Shown here one piece after another: positions 20,167 to 28,757 of a stretch of 43,177 nt of DNA (position 1 is the first letter of the stretch; each line of letters opens with the position of its first letter). A program made the translations under genes and the position numbers. The DNA comes from Clostridiales bacterium. GTDB lineage: Bacteria > Bacillota > Clostridia > Oscillospirales > Butyricicoccaceae. The stretch covers positions 1 to 43,177 of the forward strand of contig JAHZFK010000024.1 in NCBI GenBank assembly GCA_019421385.1, in the 5' to 3' direction. A model generated the notes under the pieces. That model worked only from the letters and a program-made list of their open reading frames with translations. It ran no database searches and was not told where the DNA came from.

Positions 20167-22143
20167 TCATACAATATAGCCGTGCTCACGCAGCAGCCGG
20201 ACAATCCCATCGCGCGTATCCTGTCCCAAAATGCCGGTCAACAGGTGATAATCACAGGTTAGGCTGTACAGATTGTCAAAAATCGCGGAAAAATCTTTTC
20301 TGCTTTCCTTATTGAGCGCCAGCAAAAAGAATACCTTGACTGCGTTATCTCCCCATGGAATCCCGGTCTTGCTGACGCAAAGCGCAATGCAAGAATGGCG
20401 CACCAGCGCCGGACTGCCATGCGGAATCGCCCAAATACCGTACGAAGTCGAGGAAATCTGCTCTCGCTGCAAAACGCTGCTGTAAAAGCCATCCTCAACA
20501 TAGCCTTTTTCGGCCAGCATGTCGCAAACCCAATGCAGCGCACCGTCCAATTCCAGTCCATCCGGCAGAAAGAAGATCGTTTCCTTTTGAAACCCACCCA
20601 ATGCCTCTGCTTTCGTTTTCTTCAGTTCCTCCTCGACCAGCAAAAAGGCGCCGCAGATCTTGTCCATTTCCGCCTCGGACAGAATGGGATTGACGACGAT
20701 GGTTGGGATATCTGCCTCAGCAAGCGGAACCGTTGAGATGATAAAATCATATTTTCCCTTCAGCTCCAGCCGCTCCGCATCCACCGAACTCATCACATCG
20801 AGCGCAGAGAAGCACTGAAAATGGGCACGCAGCTTGGAAACTATCAGCTGCGAGGTGCCTACGCCGAACGGACACACCACCAACACTCTATAATCCACCG
20901 TACCAAGGCGGTTTCTTTCCACCATCGCCTGAATATGCATCGCCAGATAGGCAATCTCATCTTCGTTATACGGAATCCCGTACGCCTCGGTCAGCAGCTT
21001 ATAGCATTCGATCCCCATTTCGAAAGCCGAGAAGTACCGCTGCTTGATCTCTGTCAGGCATGGGTTGCTGATAGAGAGGCGGTTGCGCATTCTGCTGATA
21101 GCCGGTTGCAAATGCAGCAGCAGGCCTTTCTTGATCTCCGTATCCTGCGATACGTCGAAATGATAGCGCTCCCCCATCAGTGCAAGCATCCGGTCTATGA
21201 TTTTGGGCAGGCCGTCAATCCCATTTTCCTCCTCTTGCGAAAACGGGAGGTTGGAAACATCATATTTCGCTCCCTCGAGGTGCATAGCGAGATAAATGAT
21301 CTCATTTTCCGGAAAGACAATTTGGGTCGCATTTTCCAATTGCCTTGCAATTTCGCGCGCAATCTTACAGCTCCGTTTTTGCAGGCGACGCTCCCGTTCT
21401 TCCCCCAGTTCGATGCTTTTCCCCTGCTCTATCCGTCGCATAGCCACCGCGATATGCACCACAAGGTTTGAAGCCGCCGCATCACTGAATCTCAGCTGAT
21501 ATTCCTCCCGCATGGCACGGATGCAGGTTTCAATCGCCCCCACATGTCTTAAACCGAACGATTCATAGAATTCCGTGTTGGAAAAAGACGGAAGAAGCCC
21601 AACCTCATATGGTGTTTCGTATTGCTGCGTGACAAGATGGGCATATAAATTGCGAAGTTCGCGCTCGTCCCCTTCCAATTTCATCCCGCGGTTTCGAATC
21701 TTGGTCAGCCGAATCCTGTTTTCGTGCAGAATATGCTCCGCAGCGGCAATCTCTTTTTCTGCCGTACCCTTGGATATGAACAATTCATCGCAGAAATCCT
21801 GCACCGTCAGATAGCCCTGCTTTTGCAGCAGGCGCAGCAGAATATAGTTCACCCGGCCCGTCGAATCCGAAATATCTCTGTCAATCTGCTTTTTTAGCAG
21901 CAAATCATGCAGCAGACGGTTTCTCTGCCTTTCTGTGATTTTCAAAGATATCCCTTTGCCTGTGCGTCGGTCAAGTTGGACATCCCCAGCCCACTGCTGT
22001 AAAAACCGCTCCACATCTGCCAGCTCGACCGAAATCGTTTTTTGCGAACTCCCCAGTTCTTCCGCAAGTTCATCGAGCGTGCATACAGGCCTTTCGATCA
22101 ATTTCAGCAAAATGTGTCTGGCTCTTTCTGATAAATGTATCAT
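20167..22143 (-). CDS. PRD-containing MtlR/ManR-type activator
   Basis: A 658-aa transcriptional activator controlled by PTS phosphorylation. The order is an N-terminal HTH (about 1-60, ELAEELGSSQKTISVEL), a second Mga-type HTH (about 90-150, TVQDFCDELFISKGTAEKEI), PRD1 (about 190-290), PRD2 (about 300-405, with YLAMHIQAM), a IIB-like domain with VCPFGVGTSQL (about 418-428), and a C-terminal IIA-like domain with AIPHGSP (His near 570). This matches MtlR, ManR and LicR. It ends about 120 bases before the IIA gene and reads the same way, so it is the probable local regulator of the mannoside operon. Confidence 0.92.
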   Translation of the reverse strand: MIHLSERARHILLKLIERPVCTLDELAEELGSSQKTISVELADVERFLQQWAGDVQLDRRTGKGISLKITERQRNRLLHDLLLKKQIDRDISDSTGRVNYILLRLLQKQGYLTVQDFCDELFISKGTAEKEIAAAEHILHENRIRLTKIRNRGMKLEGDERELRNLYAHLVTQQYETPYEVGLLPSFSNTEFYESFGLRHVGAIETCIRAMREEYQLRFSDAAASNLVVHIAVAMRRIEQGKSIELGEERERRLQKRSCKIAREIARQLENATQIVFPENEIIYLAMHLEGAKYDVSNLPFSQEEENGIDGLPKIIDRMLALMGERYHFDVSQDTEIKKGLLLHLQPAISRMRNRLSISNPCLTEIKQRYFSAFEMGIECYKLLTEAYGIPYNEDEIAYLAMHIQAMVERNRLGTVDYRVLVVCPFGVGTSQLIVSKLRAHFQCFSALDVMSSVDAERLELKGKYDFIISTVPLAEADIPTIVVNPILSEAEMDKICGAFLLVEEELKKTKAEALGGFQKETIFFLPDGLELDGALHWVCDMLAEKGYVEDGFYSSVLQREQISSTSYGIWAIPHGSPALVRHSCIALCVSKTGIPWGDNAVKVFFLLALNKESRKDFSAIFDNLYSLTCDYHLLTGILGQDTRDGIVRLLREHGYIV

Positions 22144-22193
22144 GCCATCATCCTGTCTTTCTTCCCCATTTATTCATTCTCCATTGTCCCCAT

Positions 22194-22199
22194 TATACC
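22194..22199 (-). promoter_or_regulatory. Possible -10 box of the activator gene
   Basis: A perfect TATAAT on the minus strand about 50 bases before the activator ATG. The -35 region falls in the terminator hairpin at 22213-22265 and is poor (TTATTC), so expression may be low or depend on readthrough. Confidence 0.4.
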
Positions 22200-22212
22200 T
22201 TTCTCCTAAAAA

Positions 22213-22265
22213 CGAATAAACCCAAAGTATTTCTCAACCGGCGTGAAATACTTTGGGTTTATTCG
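22213..22265 (-). terminator. 21-bp hairpin terminator of sugar ABC operon
   Basis: A perfect 21-bp inverted repeat (22213-22233 with 22245-22265) and an 11-base loop, followed on the minus strand by TTTTTAGG. It separates the ABC operon from the PRD activator. Confidence 0.85.
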
Positions 22266-22349
22266 GAGGCTGTCAAACGGCATTCCCTCTGCATACGCTA
22301 TCTTTCGTGATCGCAAAAAACCAGCTCCCCATCCGAGTTCTCCTCCAGC

Positions 22350-22387
22350 GCAAAGCCCGGCGGCATTCCCATGCCTCCGGGCTTTGC
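22350..22387 (-). other. Additional 3' UTR hairpin of ABC operon
   Basis: GCAAAGCCCGG (22350-22360) pairs with CCGGGCTTTGC (22377-22387), with an inner GGCAT/ATGCC. It has no T-run, so RNA protection is likelier than termination. It lies between the last permease stop and the 21-bp terminator. Confidence 0.5.
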
Positions 22388-22422
22388 TTGCCAATATGAA
22401 AGAAGAAGAGAGAGATAAAAAG

Positions 22423-23427
22423 TTATTGATCGGAAGAGGTAATGCGATGCCGGTTGCGCACAATGATTGCCTGCATGACAATGAACACACAAAGCAGCAG
22501 CGCGATAATGATGCGCGTCCACCATGCCGAAAGCGTGCCCTGGAAGGTGATAAAGGTCTGTATAATACCCTGAATCAGCACACCCAGCAGCGTTCCCGGC
22601 AGGAATGCCACACCGCCGGACATCAGTGTGCCGCCGATGACGGAAGACGCGATGGCATCCATTTCCATACCCACCGCATGAAGCGGGTAGCCGGACAGCA
22701 TAATCAGCGAGTAAACCACGCCTGCCAGCGCCGAGCAGAACCCGCACACCATATAGGTTGCGATTTTTGTGCTTTTCGTCGGCAAGCCCATCAGCTGCGC
22801 GGAGGATTCACTTCCGCCGAGCGCATAGATATTGCGTCCAAAGCGGGTATACTTGAGCACCAGCGTTGCCACAACCAGCGTCACAATCGCAATGATCACA
22901 CCCACCGAAATAAACGCTTTCGGCATGATGTACACACGAGCAGAGGCAACCGCCGTATATGTCGGATCCGTGATATCAATCGTTTCACGGGATATGATAG
23001 CCGTCAGACCGCGGGCAAAGAATTGCCCGGCAAGCGTCACAATAAACGGCTGCATGTCAAACTCCGCAATCAGCCATCCCTGCACCAGACCGAACAGCAG
23101 ACCGATCGCCAGCACGATCACGGTGACCACGCCCGCACCCAGATTGGTATTGGCCAGAAGCTGCGCCGTGGTCATACAGGTCAGCGCAACCACCGAACCG
23201 ATGGAAATATCAATCCCACCGATCAGCAGCACAAACGTGATGCCGACCGTTGCAATAATCAGCGCCGCATTGTCAATAAACAGGTTGCAGAATACCTGCG
23301 GTTTGAGGAACCCCCGATAATTCATCATACCAACCGCATACAGGACGATGAACAGGAATGCTGTGATCCCAAAAGAAAAATACCGCGACGCAACCATGCG
23401 GTCTTTGAGCCCTTTCACATTTTTCAT
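22423..23427 (-). CDS. yjfF: Sugar ABC permease, YjfF-like
   Basis: A 334-aa BPD_transp_2 (RbsC-type) permease with about nine hydrophobic helices. It closely parallels E. coli YjfF, the second permease of the galactofuranose importer: FVLLIGGIDISIGSVVALT, ALGGSESSAQLMGL, MDAIASSVIGGTLMSGGV and the GTLSAWWT end. Its ATG overlaps the stop of the preceding permease (ATGA), implying coupled translation and a heterodimeric channel. It is last in the operon, with a strong hairpin terminator downstream. Confidence 0.9.
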   Translation of the reverse strand: MKNVKGLKDRMVASRYFSFGITAFLFIVLYAVGMMNYRGFLKPQVFCNLFIDNAALIIATVGITFVLLIGGIDISIGSVVALTCMTTAQLLANTNLGAGVVTVIVLAIGLLFGLVQGWLIAEFDMQPFIVTLAGQFFARGLTAIISRETIDITDPTYTAVASARVYIMPKAFISVGVIIAIVTLVVATLVLKYTRFGRNIYALGGSESSAQLMGLPTKSTKIATYMVCGFCSALAGVVYSLIMLSGYPLHAVGMEMDAIASSVIGGTLMSGGVAFLPGTLLGVLIQGIIQTFITFQGTLSAWWTRIIIALLLCVFIVMQAIIVRNRHRITSSDQ

Positions 23428-24458
23428 GCCTCTTTCACCGCCTTTTTCCGATTCAAGCTTTTGCGCTCGATCATTTTCTTAAACTTTTCCGACTGCAGCA
23501 GGCAAATCAGAATAACCACGGCCGCTTTGTACACCGGCAGCTGCTCGGAGGAAACGCCCAGTGCGTACAGCGTAGTCGTAAGCGTCTGGATCGTGATCGC
23601 GCCGATGATCGAACCGCCGATATAGAATCTGCCGCCGCTGAGCAGCGTGCCGCCCAATGCAACCGACAAAATCGCATCCATCTCCATGTTCAAGCCTGCA
23701 TTGTTCGGGTCCGCTGCCGCAATCATGGAAGATTCCATCAGGCCCGCAACACCCGCGCACATTCCGGAAAAGATGTACATAATGAAGATGATCGCCGTGA
23801 CATTCAAGCCCGTGCGGCGGGCGGCTTCCGCATTGATGCCAACCGCCTGCACAAACATACCGACCGATGTTTTCTTCTGAATCAAAACGACCAGCAATAC
23901 CACCACCGCTGCAATATAAATCGTGGTCGGCAGCGGGCTGCCCGGAATCGAGTTGCCGATATAAGTAAACGGTTTGTAATAGACCGTGATGTTCTGTCCT
24001 TCCGTGATCAGCATAGCGATACCGCGGCCTGCCGTCATCAGAATCAGGGTTGCCACCATCGGCTGGATTTTCAGCTTGGACACCAGAAAGCCGTTCCAAA
24101 TACCGCAGACCGCACAAACCGCCACCGCCGCAAGGCAGGCCACAAAAAGCGGGGTCTGCGCCGTTCCATCCGCTGCGCCACCGATCAGATAACAGCATAT
24201 CGCGCCCGAAATGGCGATGACCGAGCCTTGCGAAATGTCAATGCCGCCCGTTGCAATGACAAAGGTCATGCCCATGGACAACACGATCAGAATGGATGCA
24301 CGGTTCAGGATATCAATGATGCGTCCGAACAGCTGTCCGTTCTGCACTTCAATGGTGAAAAAGCCCGGCGTTGCAAACGCATTGAAAATCAACAGCAGCA
24401 GCAACGCAAAAACCGGCAGAAACAGATGGCTGGAGGTAATTTTCTTCCATTTTTCCAT
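23424..24458 (-). CDS. ytfT: Sugar ABC permease, YtfT-like
   Basis: A 344-aa RbsC-type permease. The conserved MTFVIATGGIDISQGSVIAI and ILSVALGGTLLSGGRFYIG segments of the family are present, along with about nine helices. ATG at 24458 is chosen because GGAGGGGTGTAAC precedes it, one base after the ATPase stop; an earlier in-frame start lies inside the ATPase gene. It pairs with the YjfF-like permease and is served by the double ATPase upstream. Confidence 0.9.
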   Translation of the reverse strand: MEKWKKITSSHLFLPVFALLLLLIFNAFATPGFFTIEVQNGQLFGRIIDILNRASILIVLSMGMTFVIATGGIDISQGSVIAISGAICCYLIGGAADGTAQTPLFVACLAAVAVCAVCGIWNGFLVSKLKIQPMVATLILMTAGRGIAMLITEGQNITVYYKPFTYIGNSIPGSPLPTTIYIAAVVVLLVVLIQKKTSVGMFVQAVGINAEAARRTGLNVTAIIFIMYIFSGMCAGVAGLMESSMIAAADPNNAGLNMEMDAILSVALGGTLLSGGRFYIGGSIIGAITIQTLTTTLYALGVSSEQLPVYKAAVVILICLLQSEKFKKMIERKSLNRKKAVKEA

Positions 24459-24459
24459 G

Positions 24460-25965
24460 TTACACCCCTCCTGCAATCGCCGCCATGACACGATCGGAAT
24501 TGATCTCGTCCCCGGTCAGCTCCGCAACCTTTTTCCGATCCCGCAGCACCGCCAACCGGGTACAGGTTCGCGTCATTTCATCAATTTCACTGGAAATAAA
24601 AATAATAGACATATGCTTTTCACGCGCCAGATTGATCACCATTTTCTGAATCTCGGTCTTTGTGCCAATGTCAATACCGCGCGTCGGCTCATCCAAAATC
24701 AGCAGATCAGGCTGCGTCACGAGCCAGCGGGCGATGATCGCCTTTTGCTGGTTGCCGCCCGACAGGTTTTTGATCAGCTGCTCCGGTGAAGAAACCTTGA
24801 TTTGCAGCATTTTGATATACTCATCCGCGATGCGCTGCTGCTCTTTCATCGAAAGGTGGCGCCACATACCGTTTTTGGCCTGCAAGCCGATGATGATATT
24901 CTCCCGCACAGAGAGGTCCCCGATGATGCCCTGCACCTTGCGATCCTCCGGGCAAAAAGCAATTTTATGCTTCATTGCATCCAGCGGCGAGGATAACTTG
25001 GTTTCCTGTCCATGCAGCTTGATGCTTCCTTTTTCCGCCTTGGCCACACCGAACAACAGCTCCGCTGTTTCCGTGCGTCCGGAACCCAGCAGTCCCGCAA
25101 AGCCGACTACCTCGCCCTTGCGGATGGTCAGGTCAAAATCTTTGATGCGCCCAAATGCGGTCAAGCCCTGCGCTTCGATCAGCACTTCATCGCTGACAGC
25201 ACCCACATTTTTCTCCATGTTCTGGATATCCCCAAGTTCCTTGCCGATCATTTTGGAAATCAGCTCCACCCGGGGAAGCATACTGATCTCGTATTCTCCT
25301 ACCAGCTCGCCATTGCGCAGCACGGTCACGCGATCACATATCTCATAAATCTGATCGAGAAAATGCGAAACAAAGATGATGCCAAGCCCCTGCTTTTTCA
25401 AATCGCGCATGACCTCGAACAAACGCCGGGTCTCGTTTTCATCCAGCGACGAGGTCGGCTCGTCCAGAATCAGCACCTTGGCCTGAATATCCACCGCGCG
25501 CGCAATCGCGATCATCTGCTGTACCGCTACCGAGTAGCTGTCCAGCGTCTTGGTCACATCAATATTGGCCAGATTGAGCCGGCTCAGCAGTTCCGATGCG
25601 CGTTTGTTGATGGTTTTCCAGTCAATCCGCCCCGCTTTTTTCGGTTCCCGCCCGATGAAAATATTTTCCGCGACCGTCAGGTTCGGACACAGGTTTACTT
25701 CCTGATACACGGTCGAAATGTTGTTCTTCTGTGCCTCCAGCGGGCTGGATGGGGCAATTTCCCGTCCCTCCAGTTTTATGTGTCCGCCGTCCTTGATATG
25801 TACCCCAGTCAGTACCTTGATCAGCGTAGACTTTCCTGCTCCATTTTCCCCCATCAGCGCGTGAATCTCGCCTGCACGCAGCGTGAAGTCCACATTTTCC
25901 AGTGCCCGCACACCGGGGAAATACTTGCAGATGCCCCGCATCGTCAGCAAAGCATGTTCCGCCAT
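24460..25965 (-). CDS. ytfR: Sugar ABC double ATPase, YtfR-like
   Basis: A 501-aa fused twin ATPase of the ribose/galactofuranose importer class. The first half has Walker A GENGAGKST (about 38-46), Walker B VLILDEPTSSLD and the loose signature YSVAVQQMIAIARA. The second half has a degenerate Walker A (GLLGSGRTE), the signature LSGGNQQKAIIARWL and LLILDEPTRGIDIGTK. This asymmetry is normal for RbsA-type proteins. It lies between the binding-protein and permease genes, after a hairpin that probably lowers its expression relative to the binding protein. Confidence 0.95.
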   Translation of the reverse strand: MAEHALLTMRGICKYFPGVRALENVDFTLRAGEIHALMGENGAGKSTLIKVLTGVHIKDGGHIKLEGREIAPSSPLEAQKNNISTVYQEVNLCPNLTVAENIFIGREPKKAGRIDWKTINKRASELLSRLNLANIDVTKTLDSYSVAVQQMIAIARAVDIQAKVLILDEPTSSLDENETRRLFEVMRDLKKQGLGIIFVSHFLDQIYEICDRVTVLRNGELVGEYEISMLPRVELISKMIGKELGDIQNMEKNVGAVSDEVLIEAQGLTAFGRIKDFDLTIRKGEVVGFAGLLGSGRTETAELLFGVAKAEKGSIKLHGQETKLSSPLDAMKHKIAFCPEDRKVQGIIGDLSVRENIIIGLQAKNGMWRHLSMKEQQRIADEYIKMLQIKVSSPEQLIKNLSGGNQQKAIIARWLVTQPDLLILDEPTRGIDIGTKTEIQKMVINLAREKHMSIIFISSEIDEMTRTCTRLAVLRDRKKVAELTGDEINSDRVMAAIAGGV

Positions 25966-26006
25966 CGGTTTTCACTTCCTTTTCCCTGAAATTTGCCAAA
26001 AGAAAA

Positions 26007-26057
26007 CCACTGCCGCAGGCGGAGCGGGCGGAATGCCCGGCTCCCGCCGCGGGGTGG
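26007..26057 (-). other. Intercistronic hairpin after binding-protein gene
   Basis: A GC-rich imperfect stem-loop in the gap between the binding protein and the ATPase genes. Such hairpins commonly stabilise the upstream message or partly terminate, keeping the binding protein in excess. Confidence 0.55.
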
Positions 26058-26085
26058 TTATCATGCTCTGTTCACTTCGCCAAAC

Positions 26086-27111
26086 TTAATACGTGCGGTT
26101 GGGCAGCTCCTGCTCTGCAACATCTGCCGGGAAGATATCCTCTTCCACTTCGATGACCTCCGGCACCTCTTCGCCGTTAACGATCTTGACCGCCGTCTCC
26201 ATCAGGAGATCGCCCAGATTCGGGGTATGCTCGACCGCGCAGTTCATCTTGCCCTCGATCATTGCATTGAAAGATCCCTTGGCCGCATCAATTGAAACGA
26301 TCACAATGTCCTCACCGGGCTTGATGCCAGCCGCTTCAATGGCCTGGATTGCGCCCAGCGCCATGTCGTCGTTGCAGGCAAACAGGATATCAATCTTGTC
26401 CCCGTCCGACTTGAGGAAGGATTCCATAACTTCCTTACCCTTGGCGCGGGTATATTCACCGGTCTGCGATGCGATGACGTTGTACTGCGCTGCGTTCTGC
26501 GACTCCGTCATGGCATTCTTAAAGCCTTCCAAACGGTCGGCCGCAACCGAGGAGCCAACCGTGCCTTCCAGAATCGCGATCTGGAACTGGTCTCCGCCGC
26601 CGCGCGGTGTCTTGTTCTGCTCATGCATATATTCATCGATCCAGTTAAACGCCTTTGCGCCTTCCTGCAGGGCATCCGCCTTGATGTGCGTGACATAAAG
26701 CGAAGGGTCTGCCGTTACGCCGCGGTCCACCAGAATAACCGGGATACCCGCATCCTTGGCTTCCTGCAGCACCGTATCCCAGCCGGTTTCTACGATGGGG
26801 CAGAACGAAATCACATCAACATCGGAAGCAATGAACGAACGGATCGCCTTGATCTGGTTTTCCTGCTTCTGCTGTGCATCCGAGAACTGCAAGGTGATGC
26901 CGGCAGCCTCTGCGGCCTGCTTGATATTGTCCGTATTGGCGGTGCGCCATTCACTCTCTGCGCCAACCTGAGCAAAACCCAGCACAATATCAGACGCTGT
27001 CTTTTCCCCGTCCGTGCTCTCGCCCTCGGCAGAGCTGCCGCCGCCGCAGGCGGCCAGTGAAAGCGTCATCGCGCCTGCCAGAATGGCTGCAAGAATTCGG
27101 TTTTTCTTCAT
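26086..27111 (-). CDS. ytfQ: Sugar-binding lipoprotein, YtfQ-like
   Basis: A 341-aa periplasmic-binding-protein-like lipoprotein. The signal peptide MKKNRILAAILAGAMTLSLA ends at lipobox LAAC with C22, followed by a Gly/Ser linker. The mature part strongly parallels E. coli YtfQ (galactofuranose binding): GFAQVGAESEWRTANT, DAQQKQENQIKAIRSF, PIVETGWDTVL, GKEVMESF and NDDMALGAIQAIEAAG. The start at 27111 is chosen because it gives a normal signal peptide eight bases after AGAGAGG. It is first in the importer operon. Ligands could be furanose sugars, but specificity needs testing. Confidence 0.92.
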   Translation of the reverse strand: MKKNRILAAILAGAMTLSLAACGGGSSAEGESTDGEKTASDIVLGFAQVGAESEWRTANTDNIKQAAEAAGITLQFSDAQQKQENQIKAIRSFIASDVDVISFCPIVETGWDTVLQEAKDAGIPVILVDRGVTADPSLYVTHIKADALQEGAKAFNWIDEYMHEQNKTPRGGGDQFQIAILEGTVGSSVAADRLEGFKNAMTESQNAAQYNVIASQTGEYTRAKGKEVMESFLKSDGDKIDILFACNDDMALGAIQAIEAAGIKPGEDIVIVSIDAAKGSFNAMIEGKMNCAVEHTPNLGDLLMETAVKIVNGEEVPEVIEVEEDIFPADVAEQELPNRTY

Positions 27112-27177
27112 GTTCATTGCCTCTCTTTCTTTTCCTCTTCTCAGCGCCGCTTTTCCCGACGCCCTTTTGATGATGCT

Positions 27178-27206
27178 ATTATAGAAAAATTTTGCGTTTT
27201 CCGAAA
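27178..27206 (-). promoter_or_regulatory. Promoter of sugar ABC operon
   Basis: On the minus strand TATAAT (27178-27183), 17 bases and a poor TTTCGG (27201-27206). This suits activation by the AraC-type response regulator encoded upstream. Confidence 0.55.
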
Positions 27207-27299
27207 GCGATTGTATACCGCATTTTTTCAGGATTTTTCTGTTCTTCTTTCCCGATGATGCCGAAAATTTCAGATATATTATCCACAATTTCTGTTTTT

Positions 27300-28757
27300 T
27301 TACGATGGCCGGTCGCTGTGGCGTGCGGGGATCTGCAAAACAACGTCTGTCCCCTCCCCCGGCACGGACTGGATCGCGATGCCGTACTGGTCGCCATACG
27401 CCAGTTGGACCCGCTTCTGAATGTTGGACAGACCAAATCCGGAGGACGCCGGACGGGCATTGTCAATCGTCTGCCGCAGGGCTTCCAGCTTCTCCGCAGA
27501 CATTCCAATGCCGGTGTCGGACACCCGGACATGCAGCCGCTTTCCTGCCAAACGAACCTTCACACAAATCTTACCGCCGCCCCGCTTATTCTTGATGCCA
27601 TGATACAGCGCGTTTTCCACCAACGGCTGCAAGGAAAGCTTCTGAATCTCAAAGCCAAGCGTGCTTTCCGCTGCATCTATTTCGTAGGACAGAATATCCG
27701 CATATCGAATCTGCTGGATATACAAATAGCTTTCAATACATGCCAGCTCTTCGCGCACGGAAACCACCGCATGACCTTGGCTGAGCACGACGCGAAAGAA
27801 CCGTGAGAGCGATTTCACCACGCCGATCACCTTTTCCTTATCGCCCGATTCCGCCAGCCAAATGATGATCTCCAGCGTATTATACAGAAAATGCGGGTTG
27901 ATCTGTTCCTGCATCAGCCGCAGTTCGAGCTGCTCCCGTGTTCGCGTATTTGCTTCCAGTTCTTTCATCAGCAGCTGCAGCTTTTCCACCATGCGGTTAA
28001 AGCTGTCGTTGAGCACTGTGATTTCGTTTGTGCCGCGGCTCTCGACATACGCATTGAAATCACCTTGGGACAGTCTGCGCGTATTTTCCACCAAAGCATT
28101 GATGGGCGCGCTGATGCTGCGATCGATGAGGAACTGCACCAGTGTCATCAGAACCAGAATCGCCGCAATAATGCCCAAATCCGTTATAATCAGCCACTTC
28201 TCTTTGGTCTGCATCTGCCGATCCAGCTGTTCCATGTTCTGCAGCTCCAGATAGATATACTGATTGACCTGCTCCGCCACCAGCTCGGAAACTTCTCGAA
28301 TCTGCTCTAGGGTTACGTTCTGCACGCTCAAATCTTCGCCCTTCCCGGATTGCTCCAGCAGTTGGTCGCAATATTGCTTCAGCGTCCCCATCGTGCGCTG
28401 TATGATGCGCAGCTGCGTATCGCTCGTTTCGGTGTTGTTCTCCTGCATCAGCTGCAAAATGCCGTCATTGAGATAGGTCCAATCCCCCAACAATGGGGTC
28501 GTTTCGGGCGTCTGACGACCGGCGACCAGATAGTATGCCTCCGTCCCGATTTTCTCCTTGGCCACCGGGTACATCCGGTTTGCCCGGGACACCCGCGCGG
28601 CCAGCACATGATAATCGCTGAGAAAATTCTGTGTCGTCAGCATTGTGAATGCCGAAATCGCAATGATGCCCGCGACCATGAGCAAAAAGCTCATCCGTAT
28701 TTTGTTGCCGATGCTGCGCCGTCCAAAGGACTCAGCCAAGCGTTTGATCCAACTCAT
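27300..28757 (-). CDS. Sensor histidine kinase, YesM/LytS type
   Basis: A 485-aa membrane sensor kinase. A first helix (about 20-41) and a second (about 190-215) enclose an extracytoplasmic helical sensor domain. A HAMP region follows (RSISAPINALVENTRRLSQG), then the His_kinase domain with phospho-His in QINPHFLYNTLE and the ATP site with DTGIGM and GFGLSNIQKR. Its start overlaps the response-regulator stop by four bases. It sits immediately before the sugar ABC operon, so it probably senses that sugar, perhaps through the binding protein. Confidence 0.93.
   Translation of the reverse strand: MSWIKRLAESFGRRSIGNKIRMSFLLMVAGIIAISAFTMLTTQNFLSDYHVLAARVSRANRMYPVAKEKIGTEAYYLVAGRQTPETTPLLGDWTYLNDGILQLMQENNTETSDTQLRIIQRTMGTLKQYCDQLLEQSGKGEDLSVQNVTLEQIREVSELVAEQVNQYIYLELQNMEQLDRQMQTKEKWLIITDLGIIAAILVLMTLVQFLIDRSISAPINALVENTRRLSQGDFNAYVESRGTNEITVLNDSFNRMVEKLQLLMKELEANTRTREQLELRLMQEQINPHFLYNTLEIIIWLAESGDKEKVIGVVKSLSRFFRVVLSQGHAVVSVREELACIESYLYIQQIRYADILSYEIDAAESTLGFEIQKLSLQPLVENALYHGIKNKRGGGKICVKVRLAGKRLHVRVSDTGIGMSAEKLEALRQTIDNARPASSGFGLSNIQKRVQLAYGDQYGIAIQSVPGEGTDVVLQIPARHSDRPS

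Noticed and set aside
22243..23625. 460-aa plus-strand frame opposite the permeases
   Set aside because: It is His/Arg/Gln-rich antisense sequence of two clear permease genes.
26086..27288. Longer 400-aa form of the binding protein
   Set aside because: The extra 59 residues precede a textbook signal peptide and include the promoter region.
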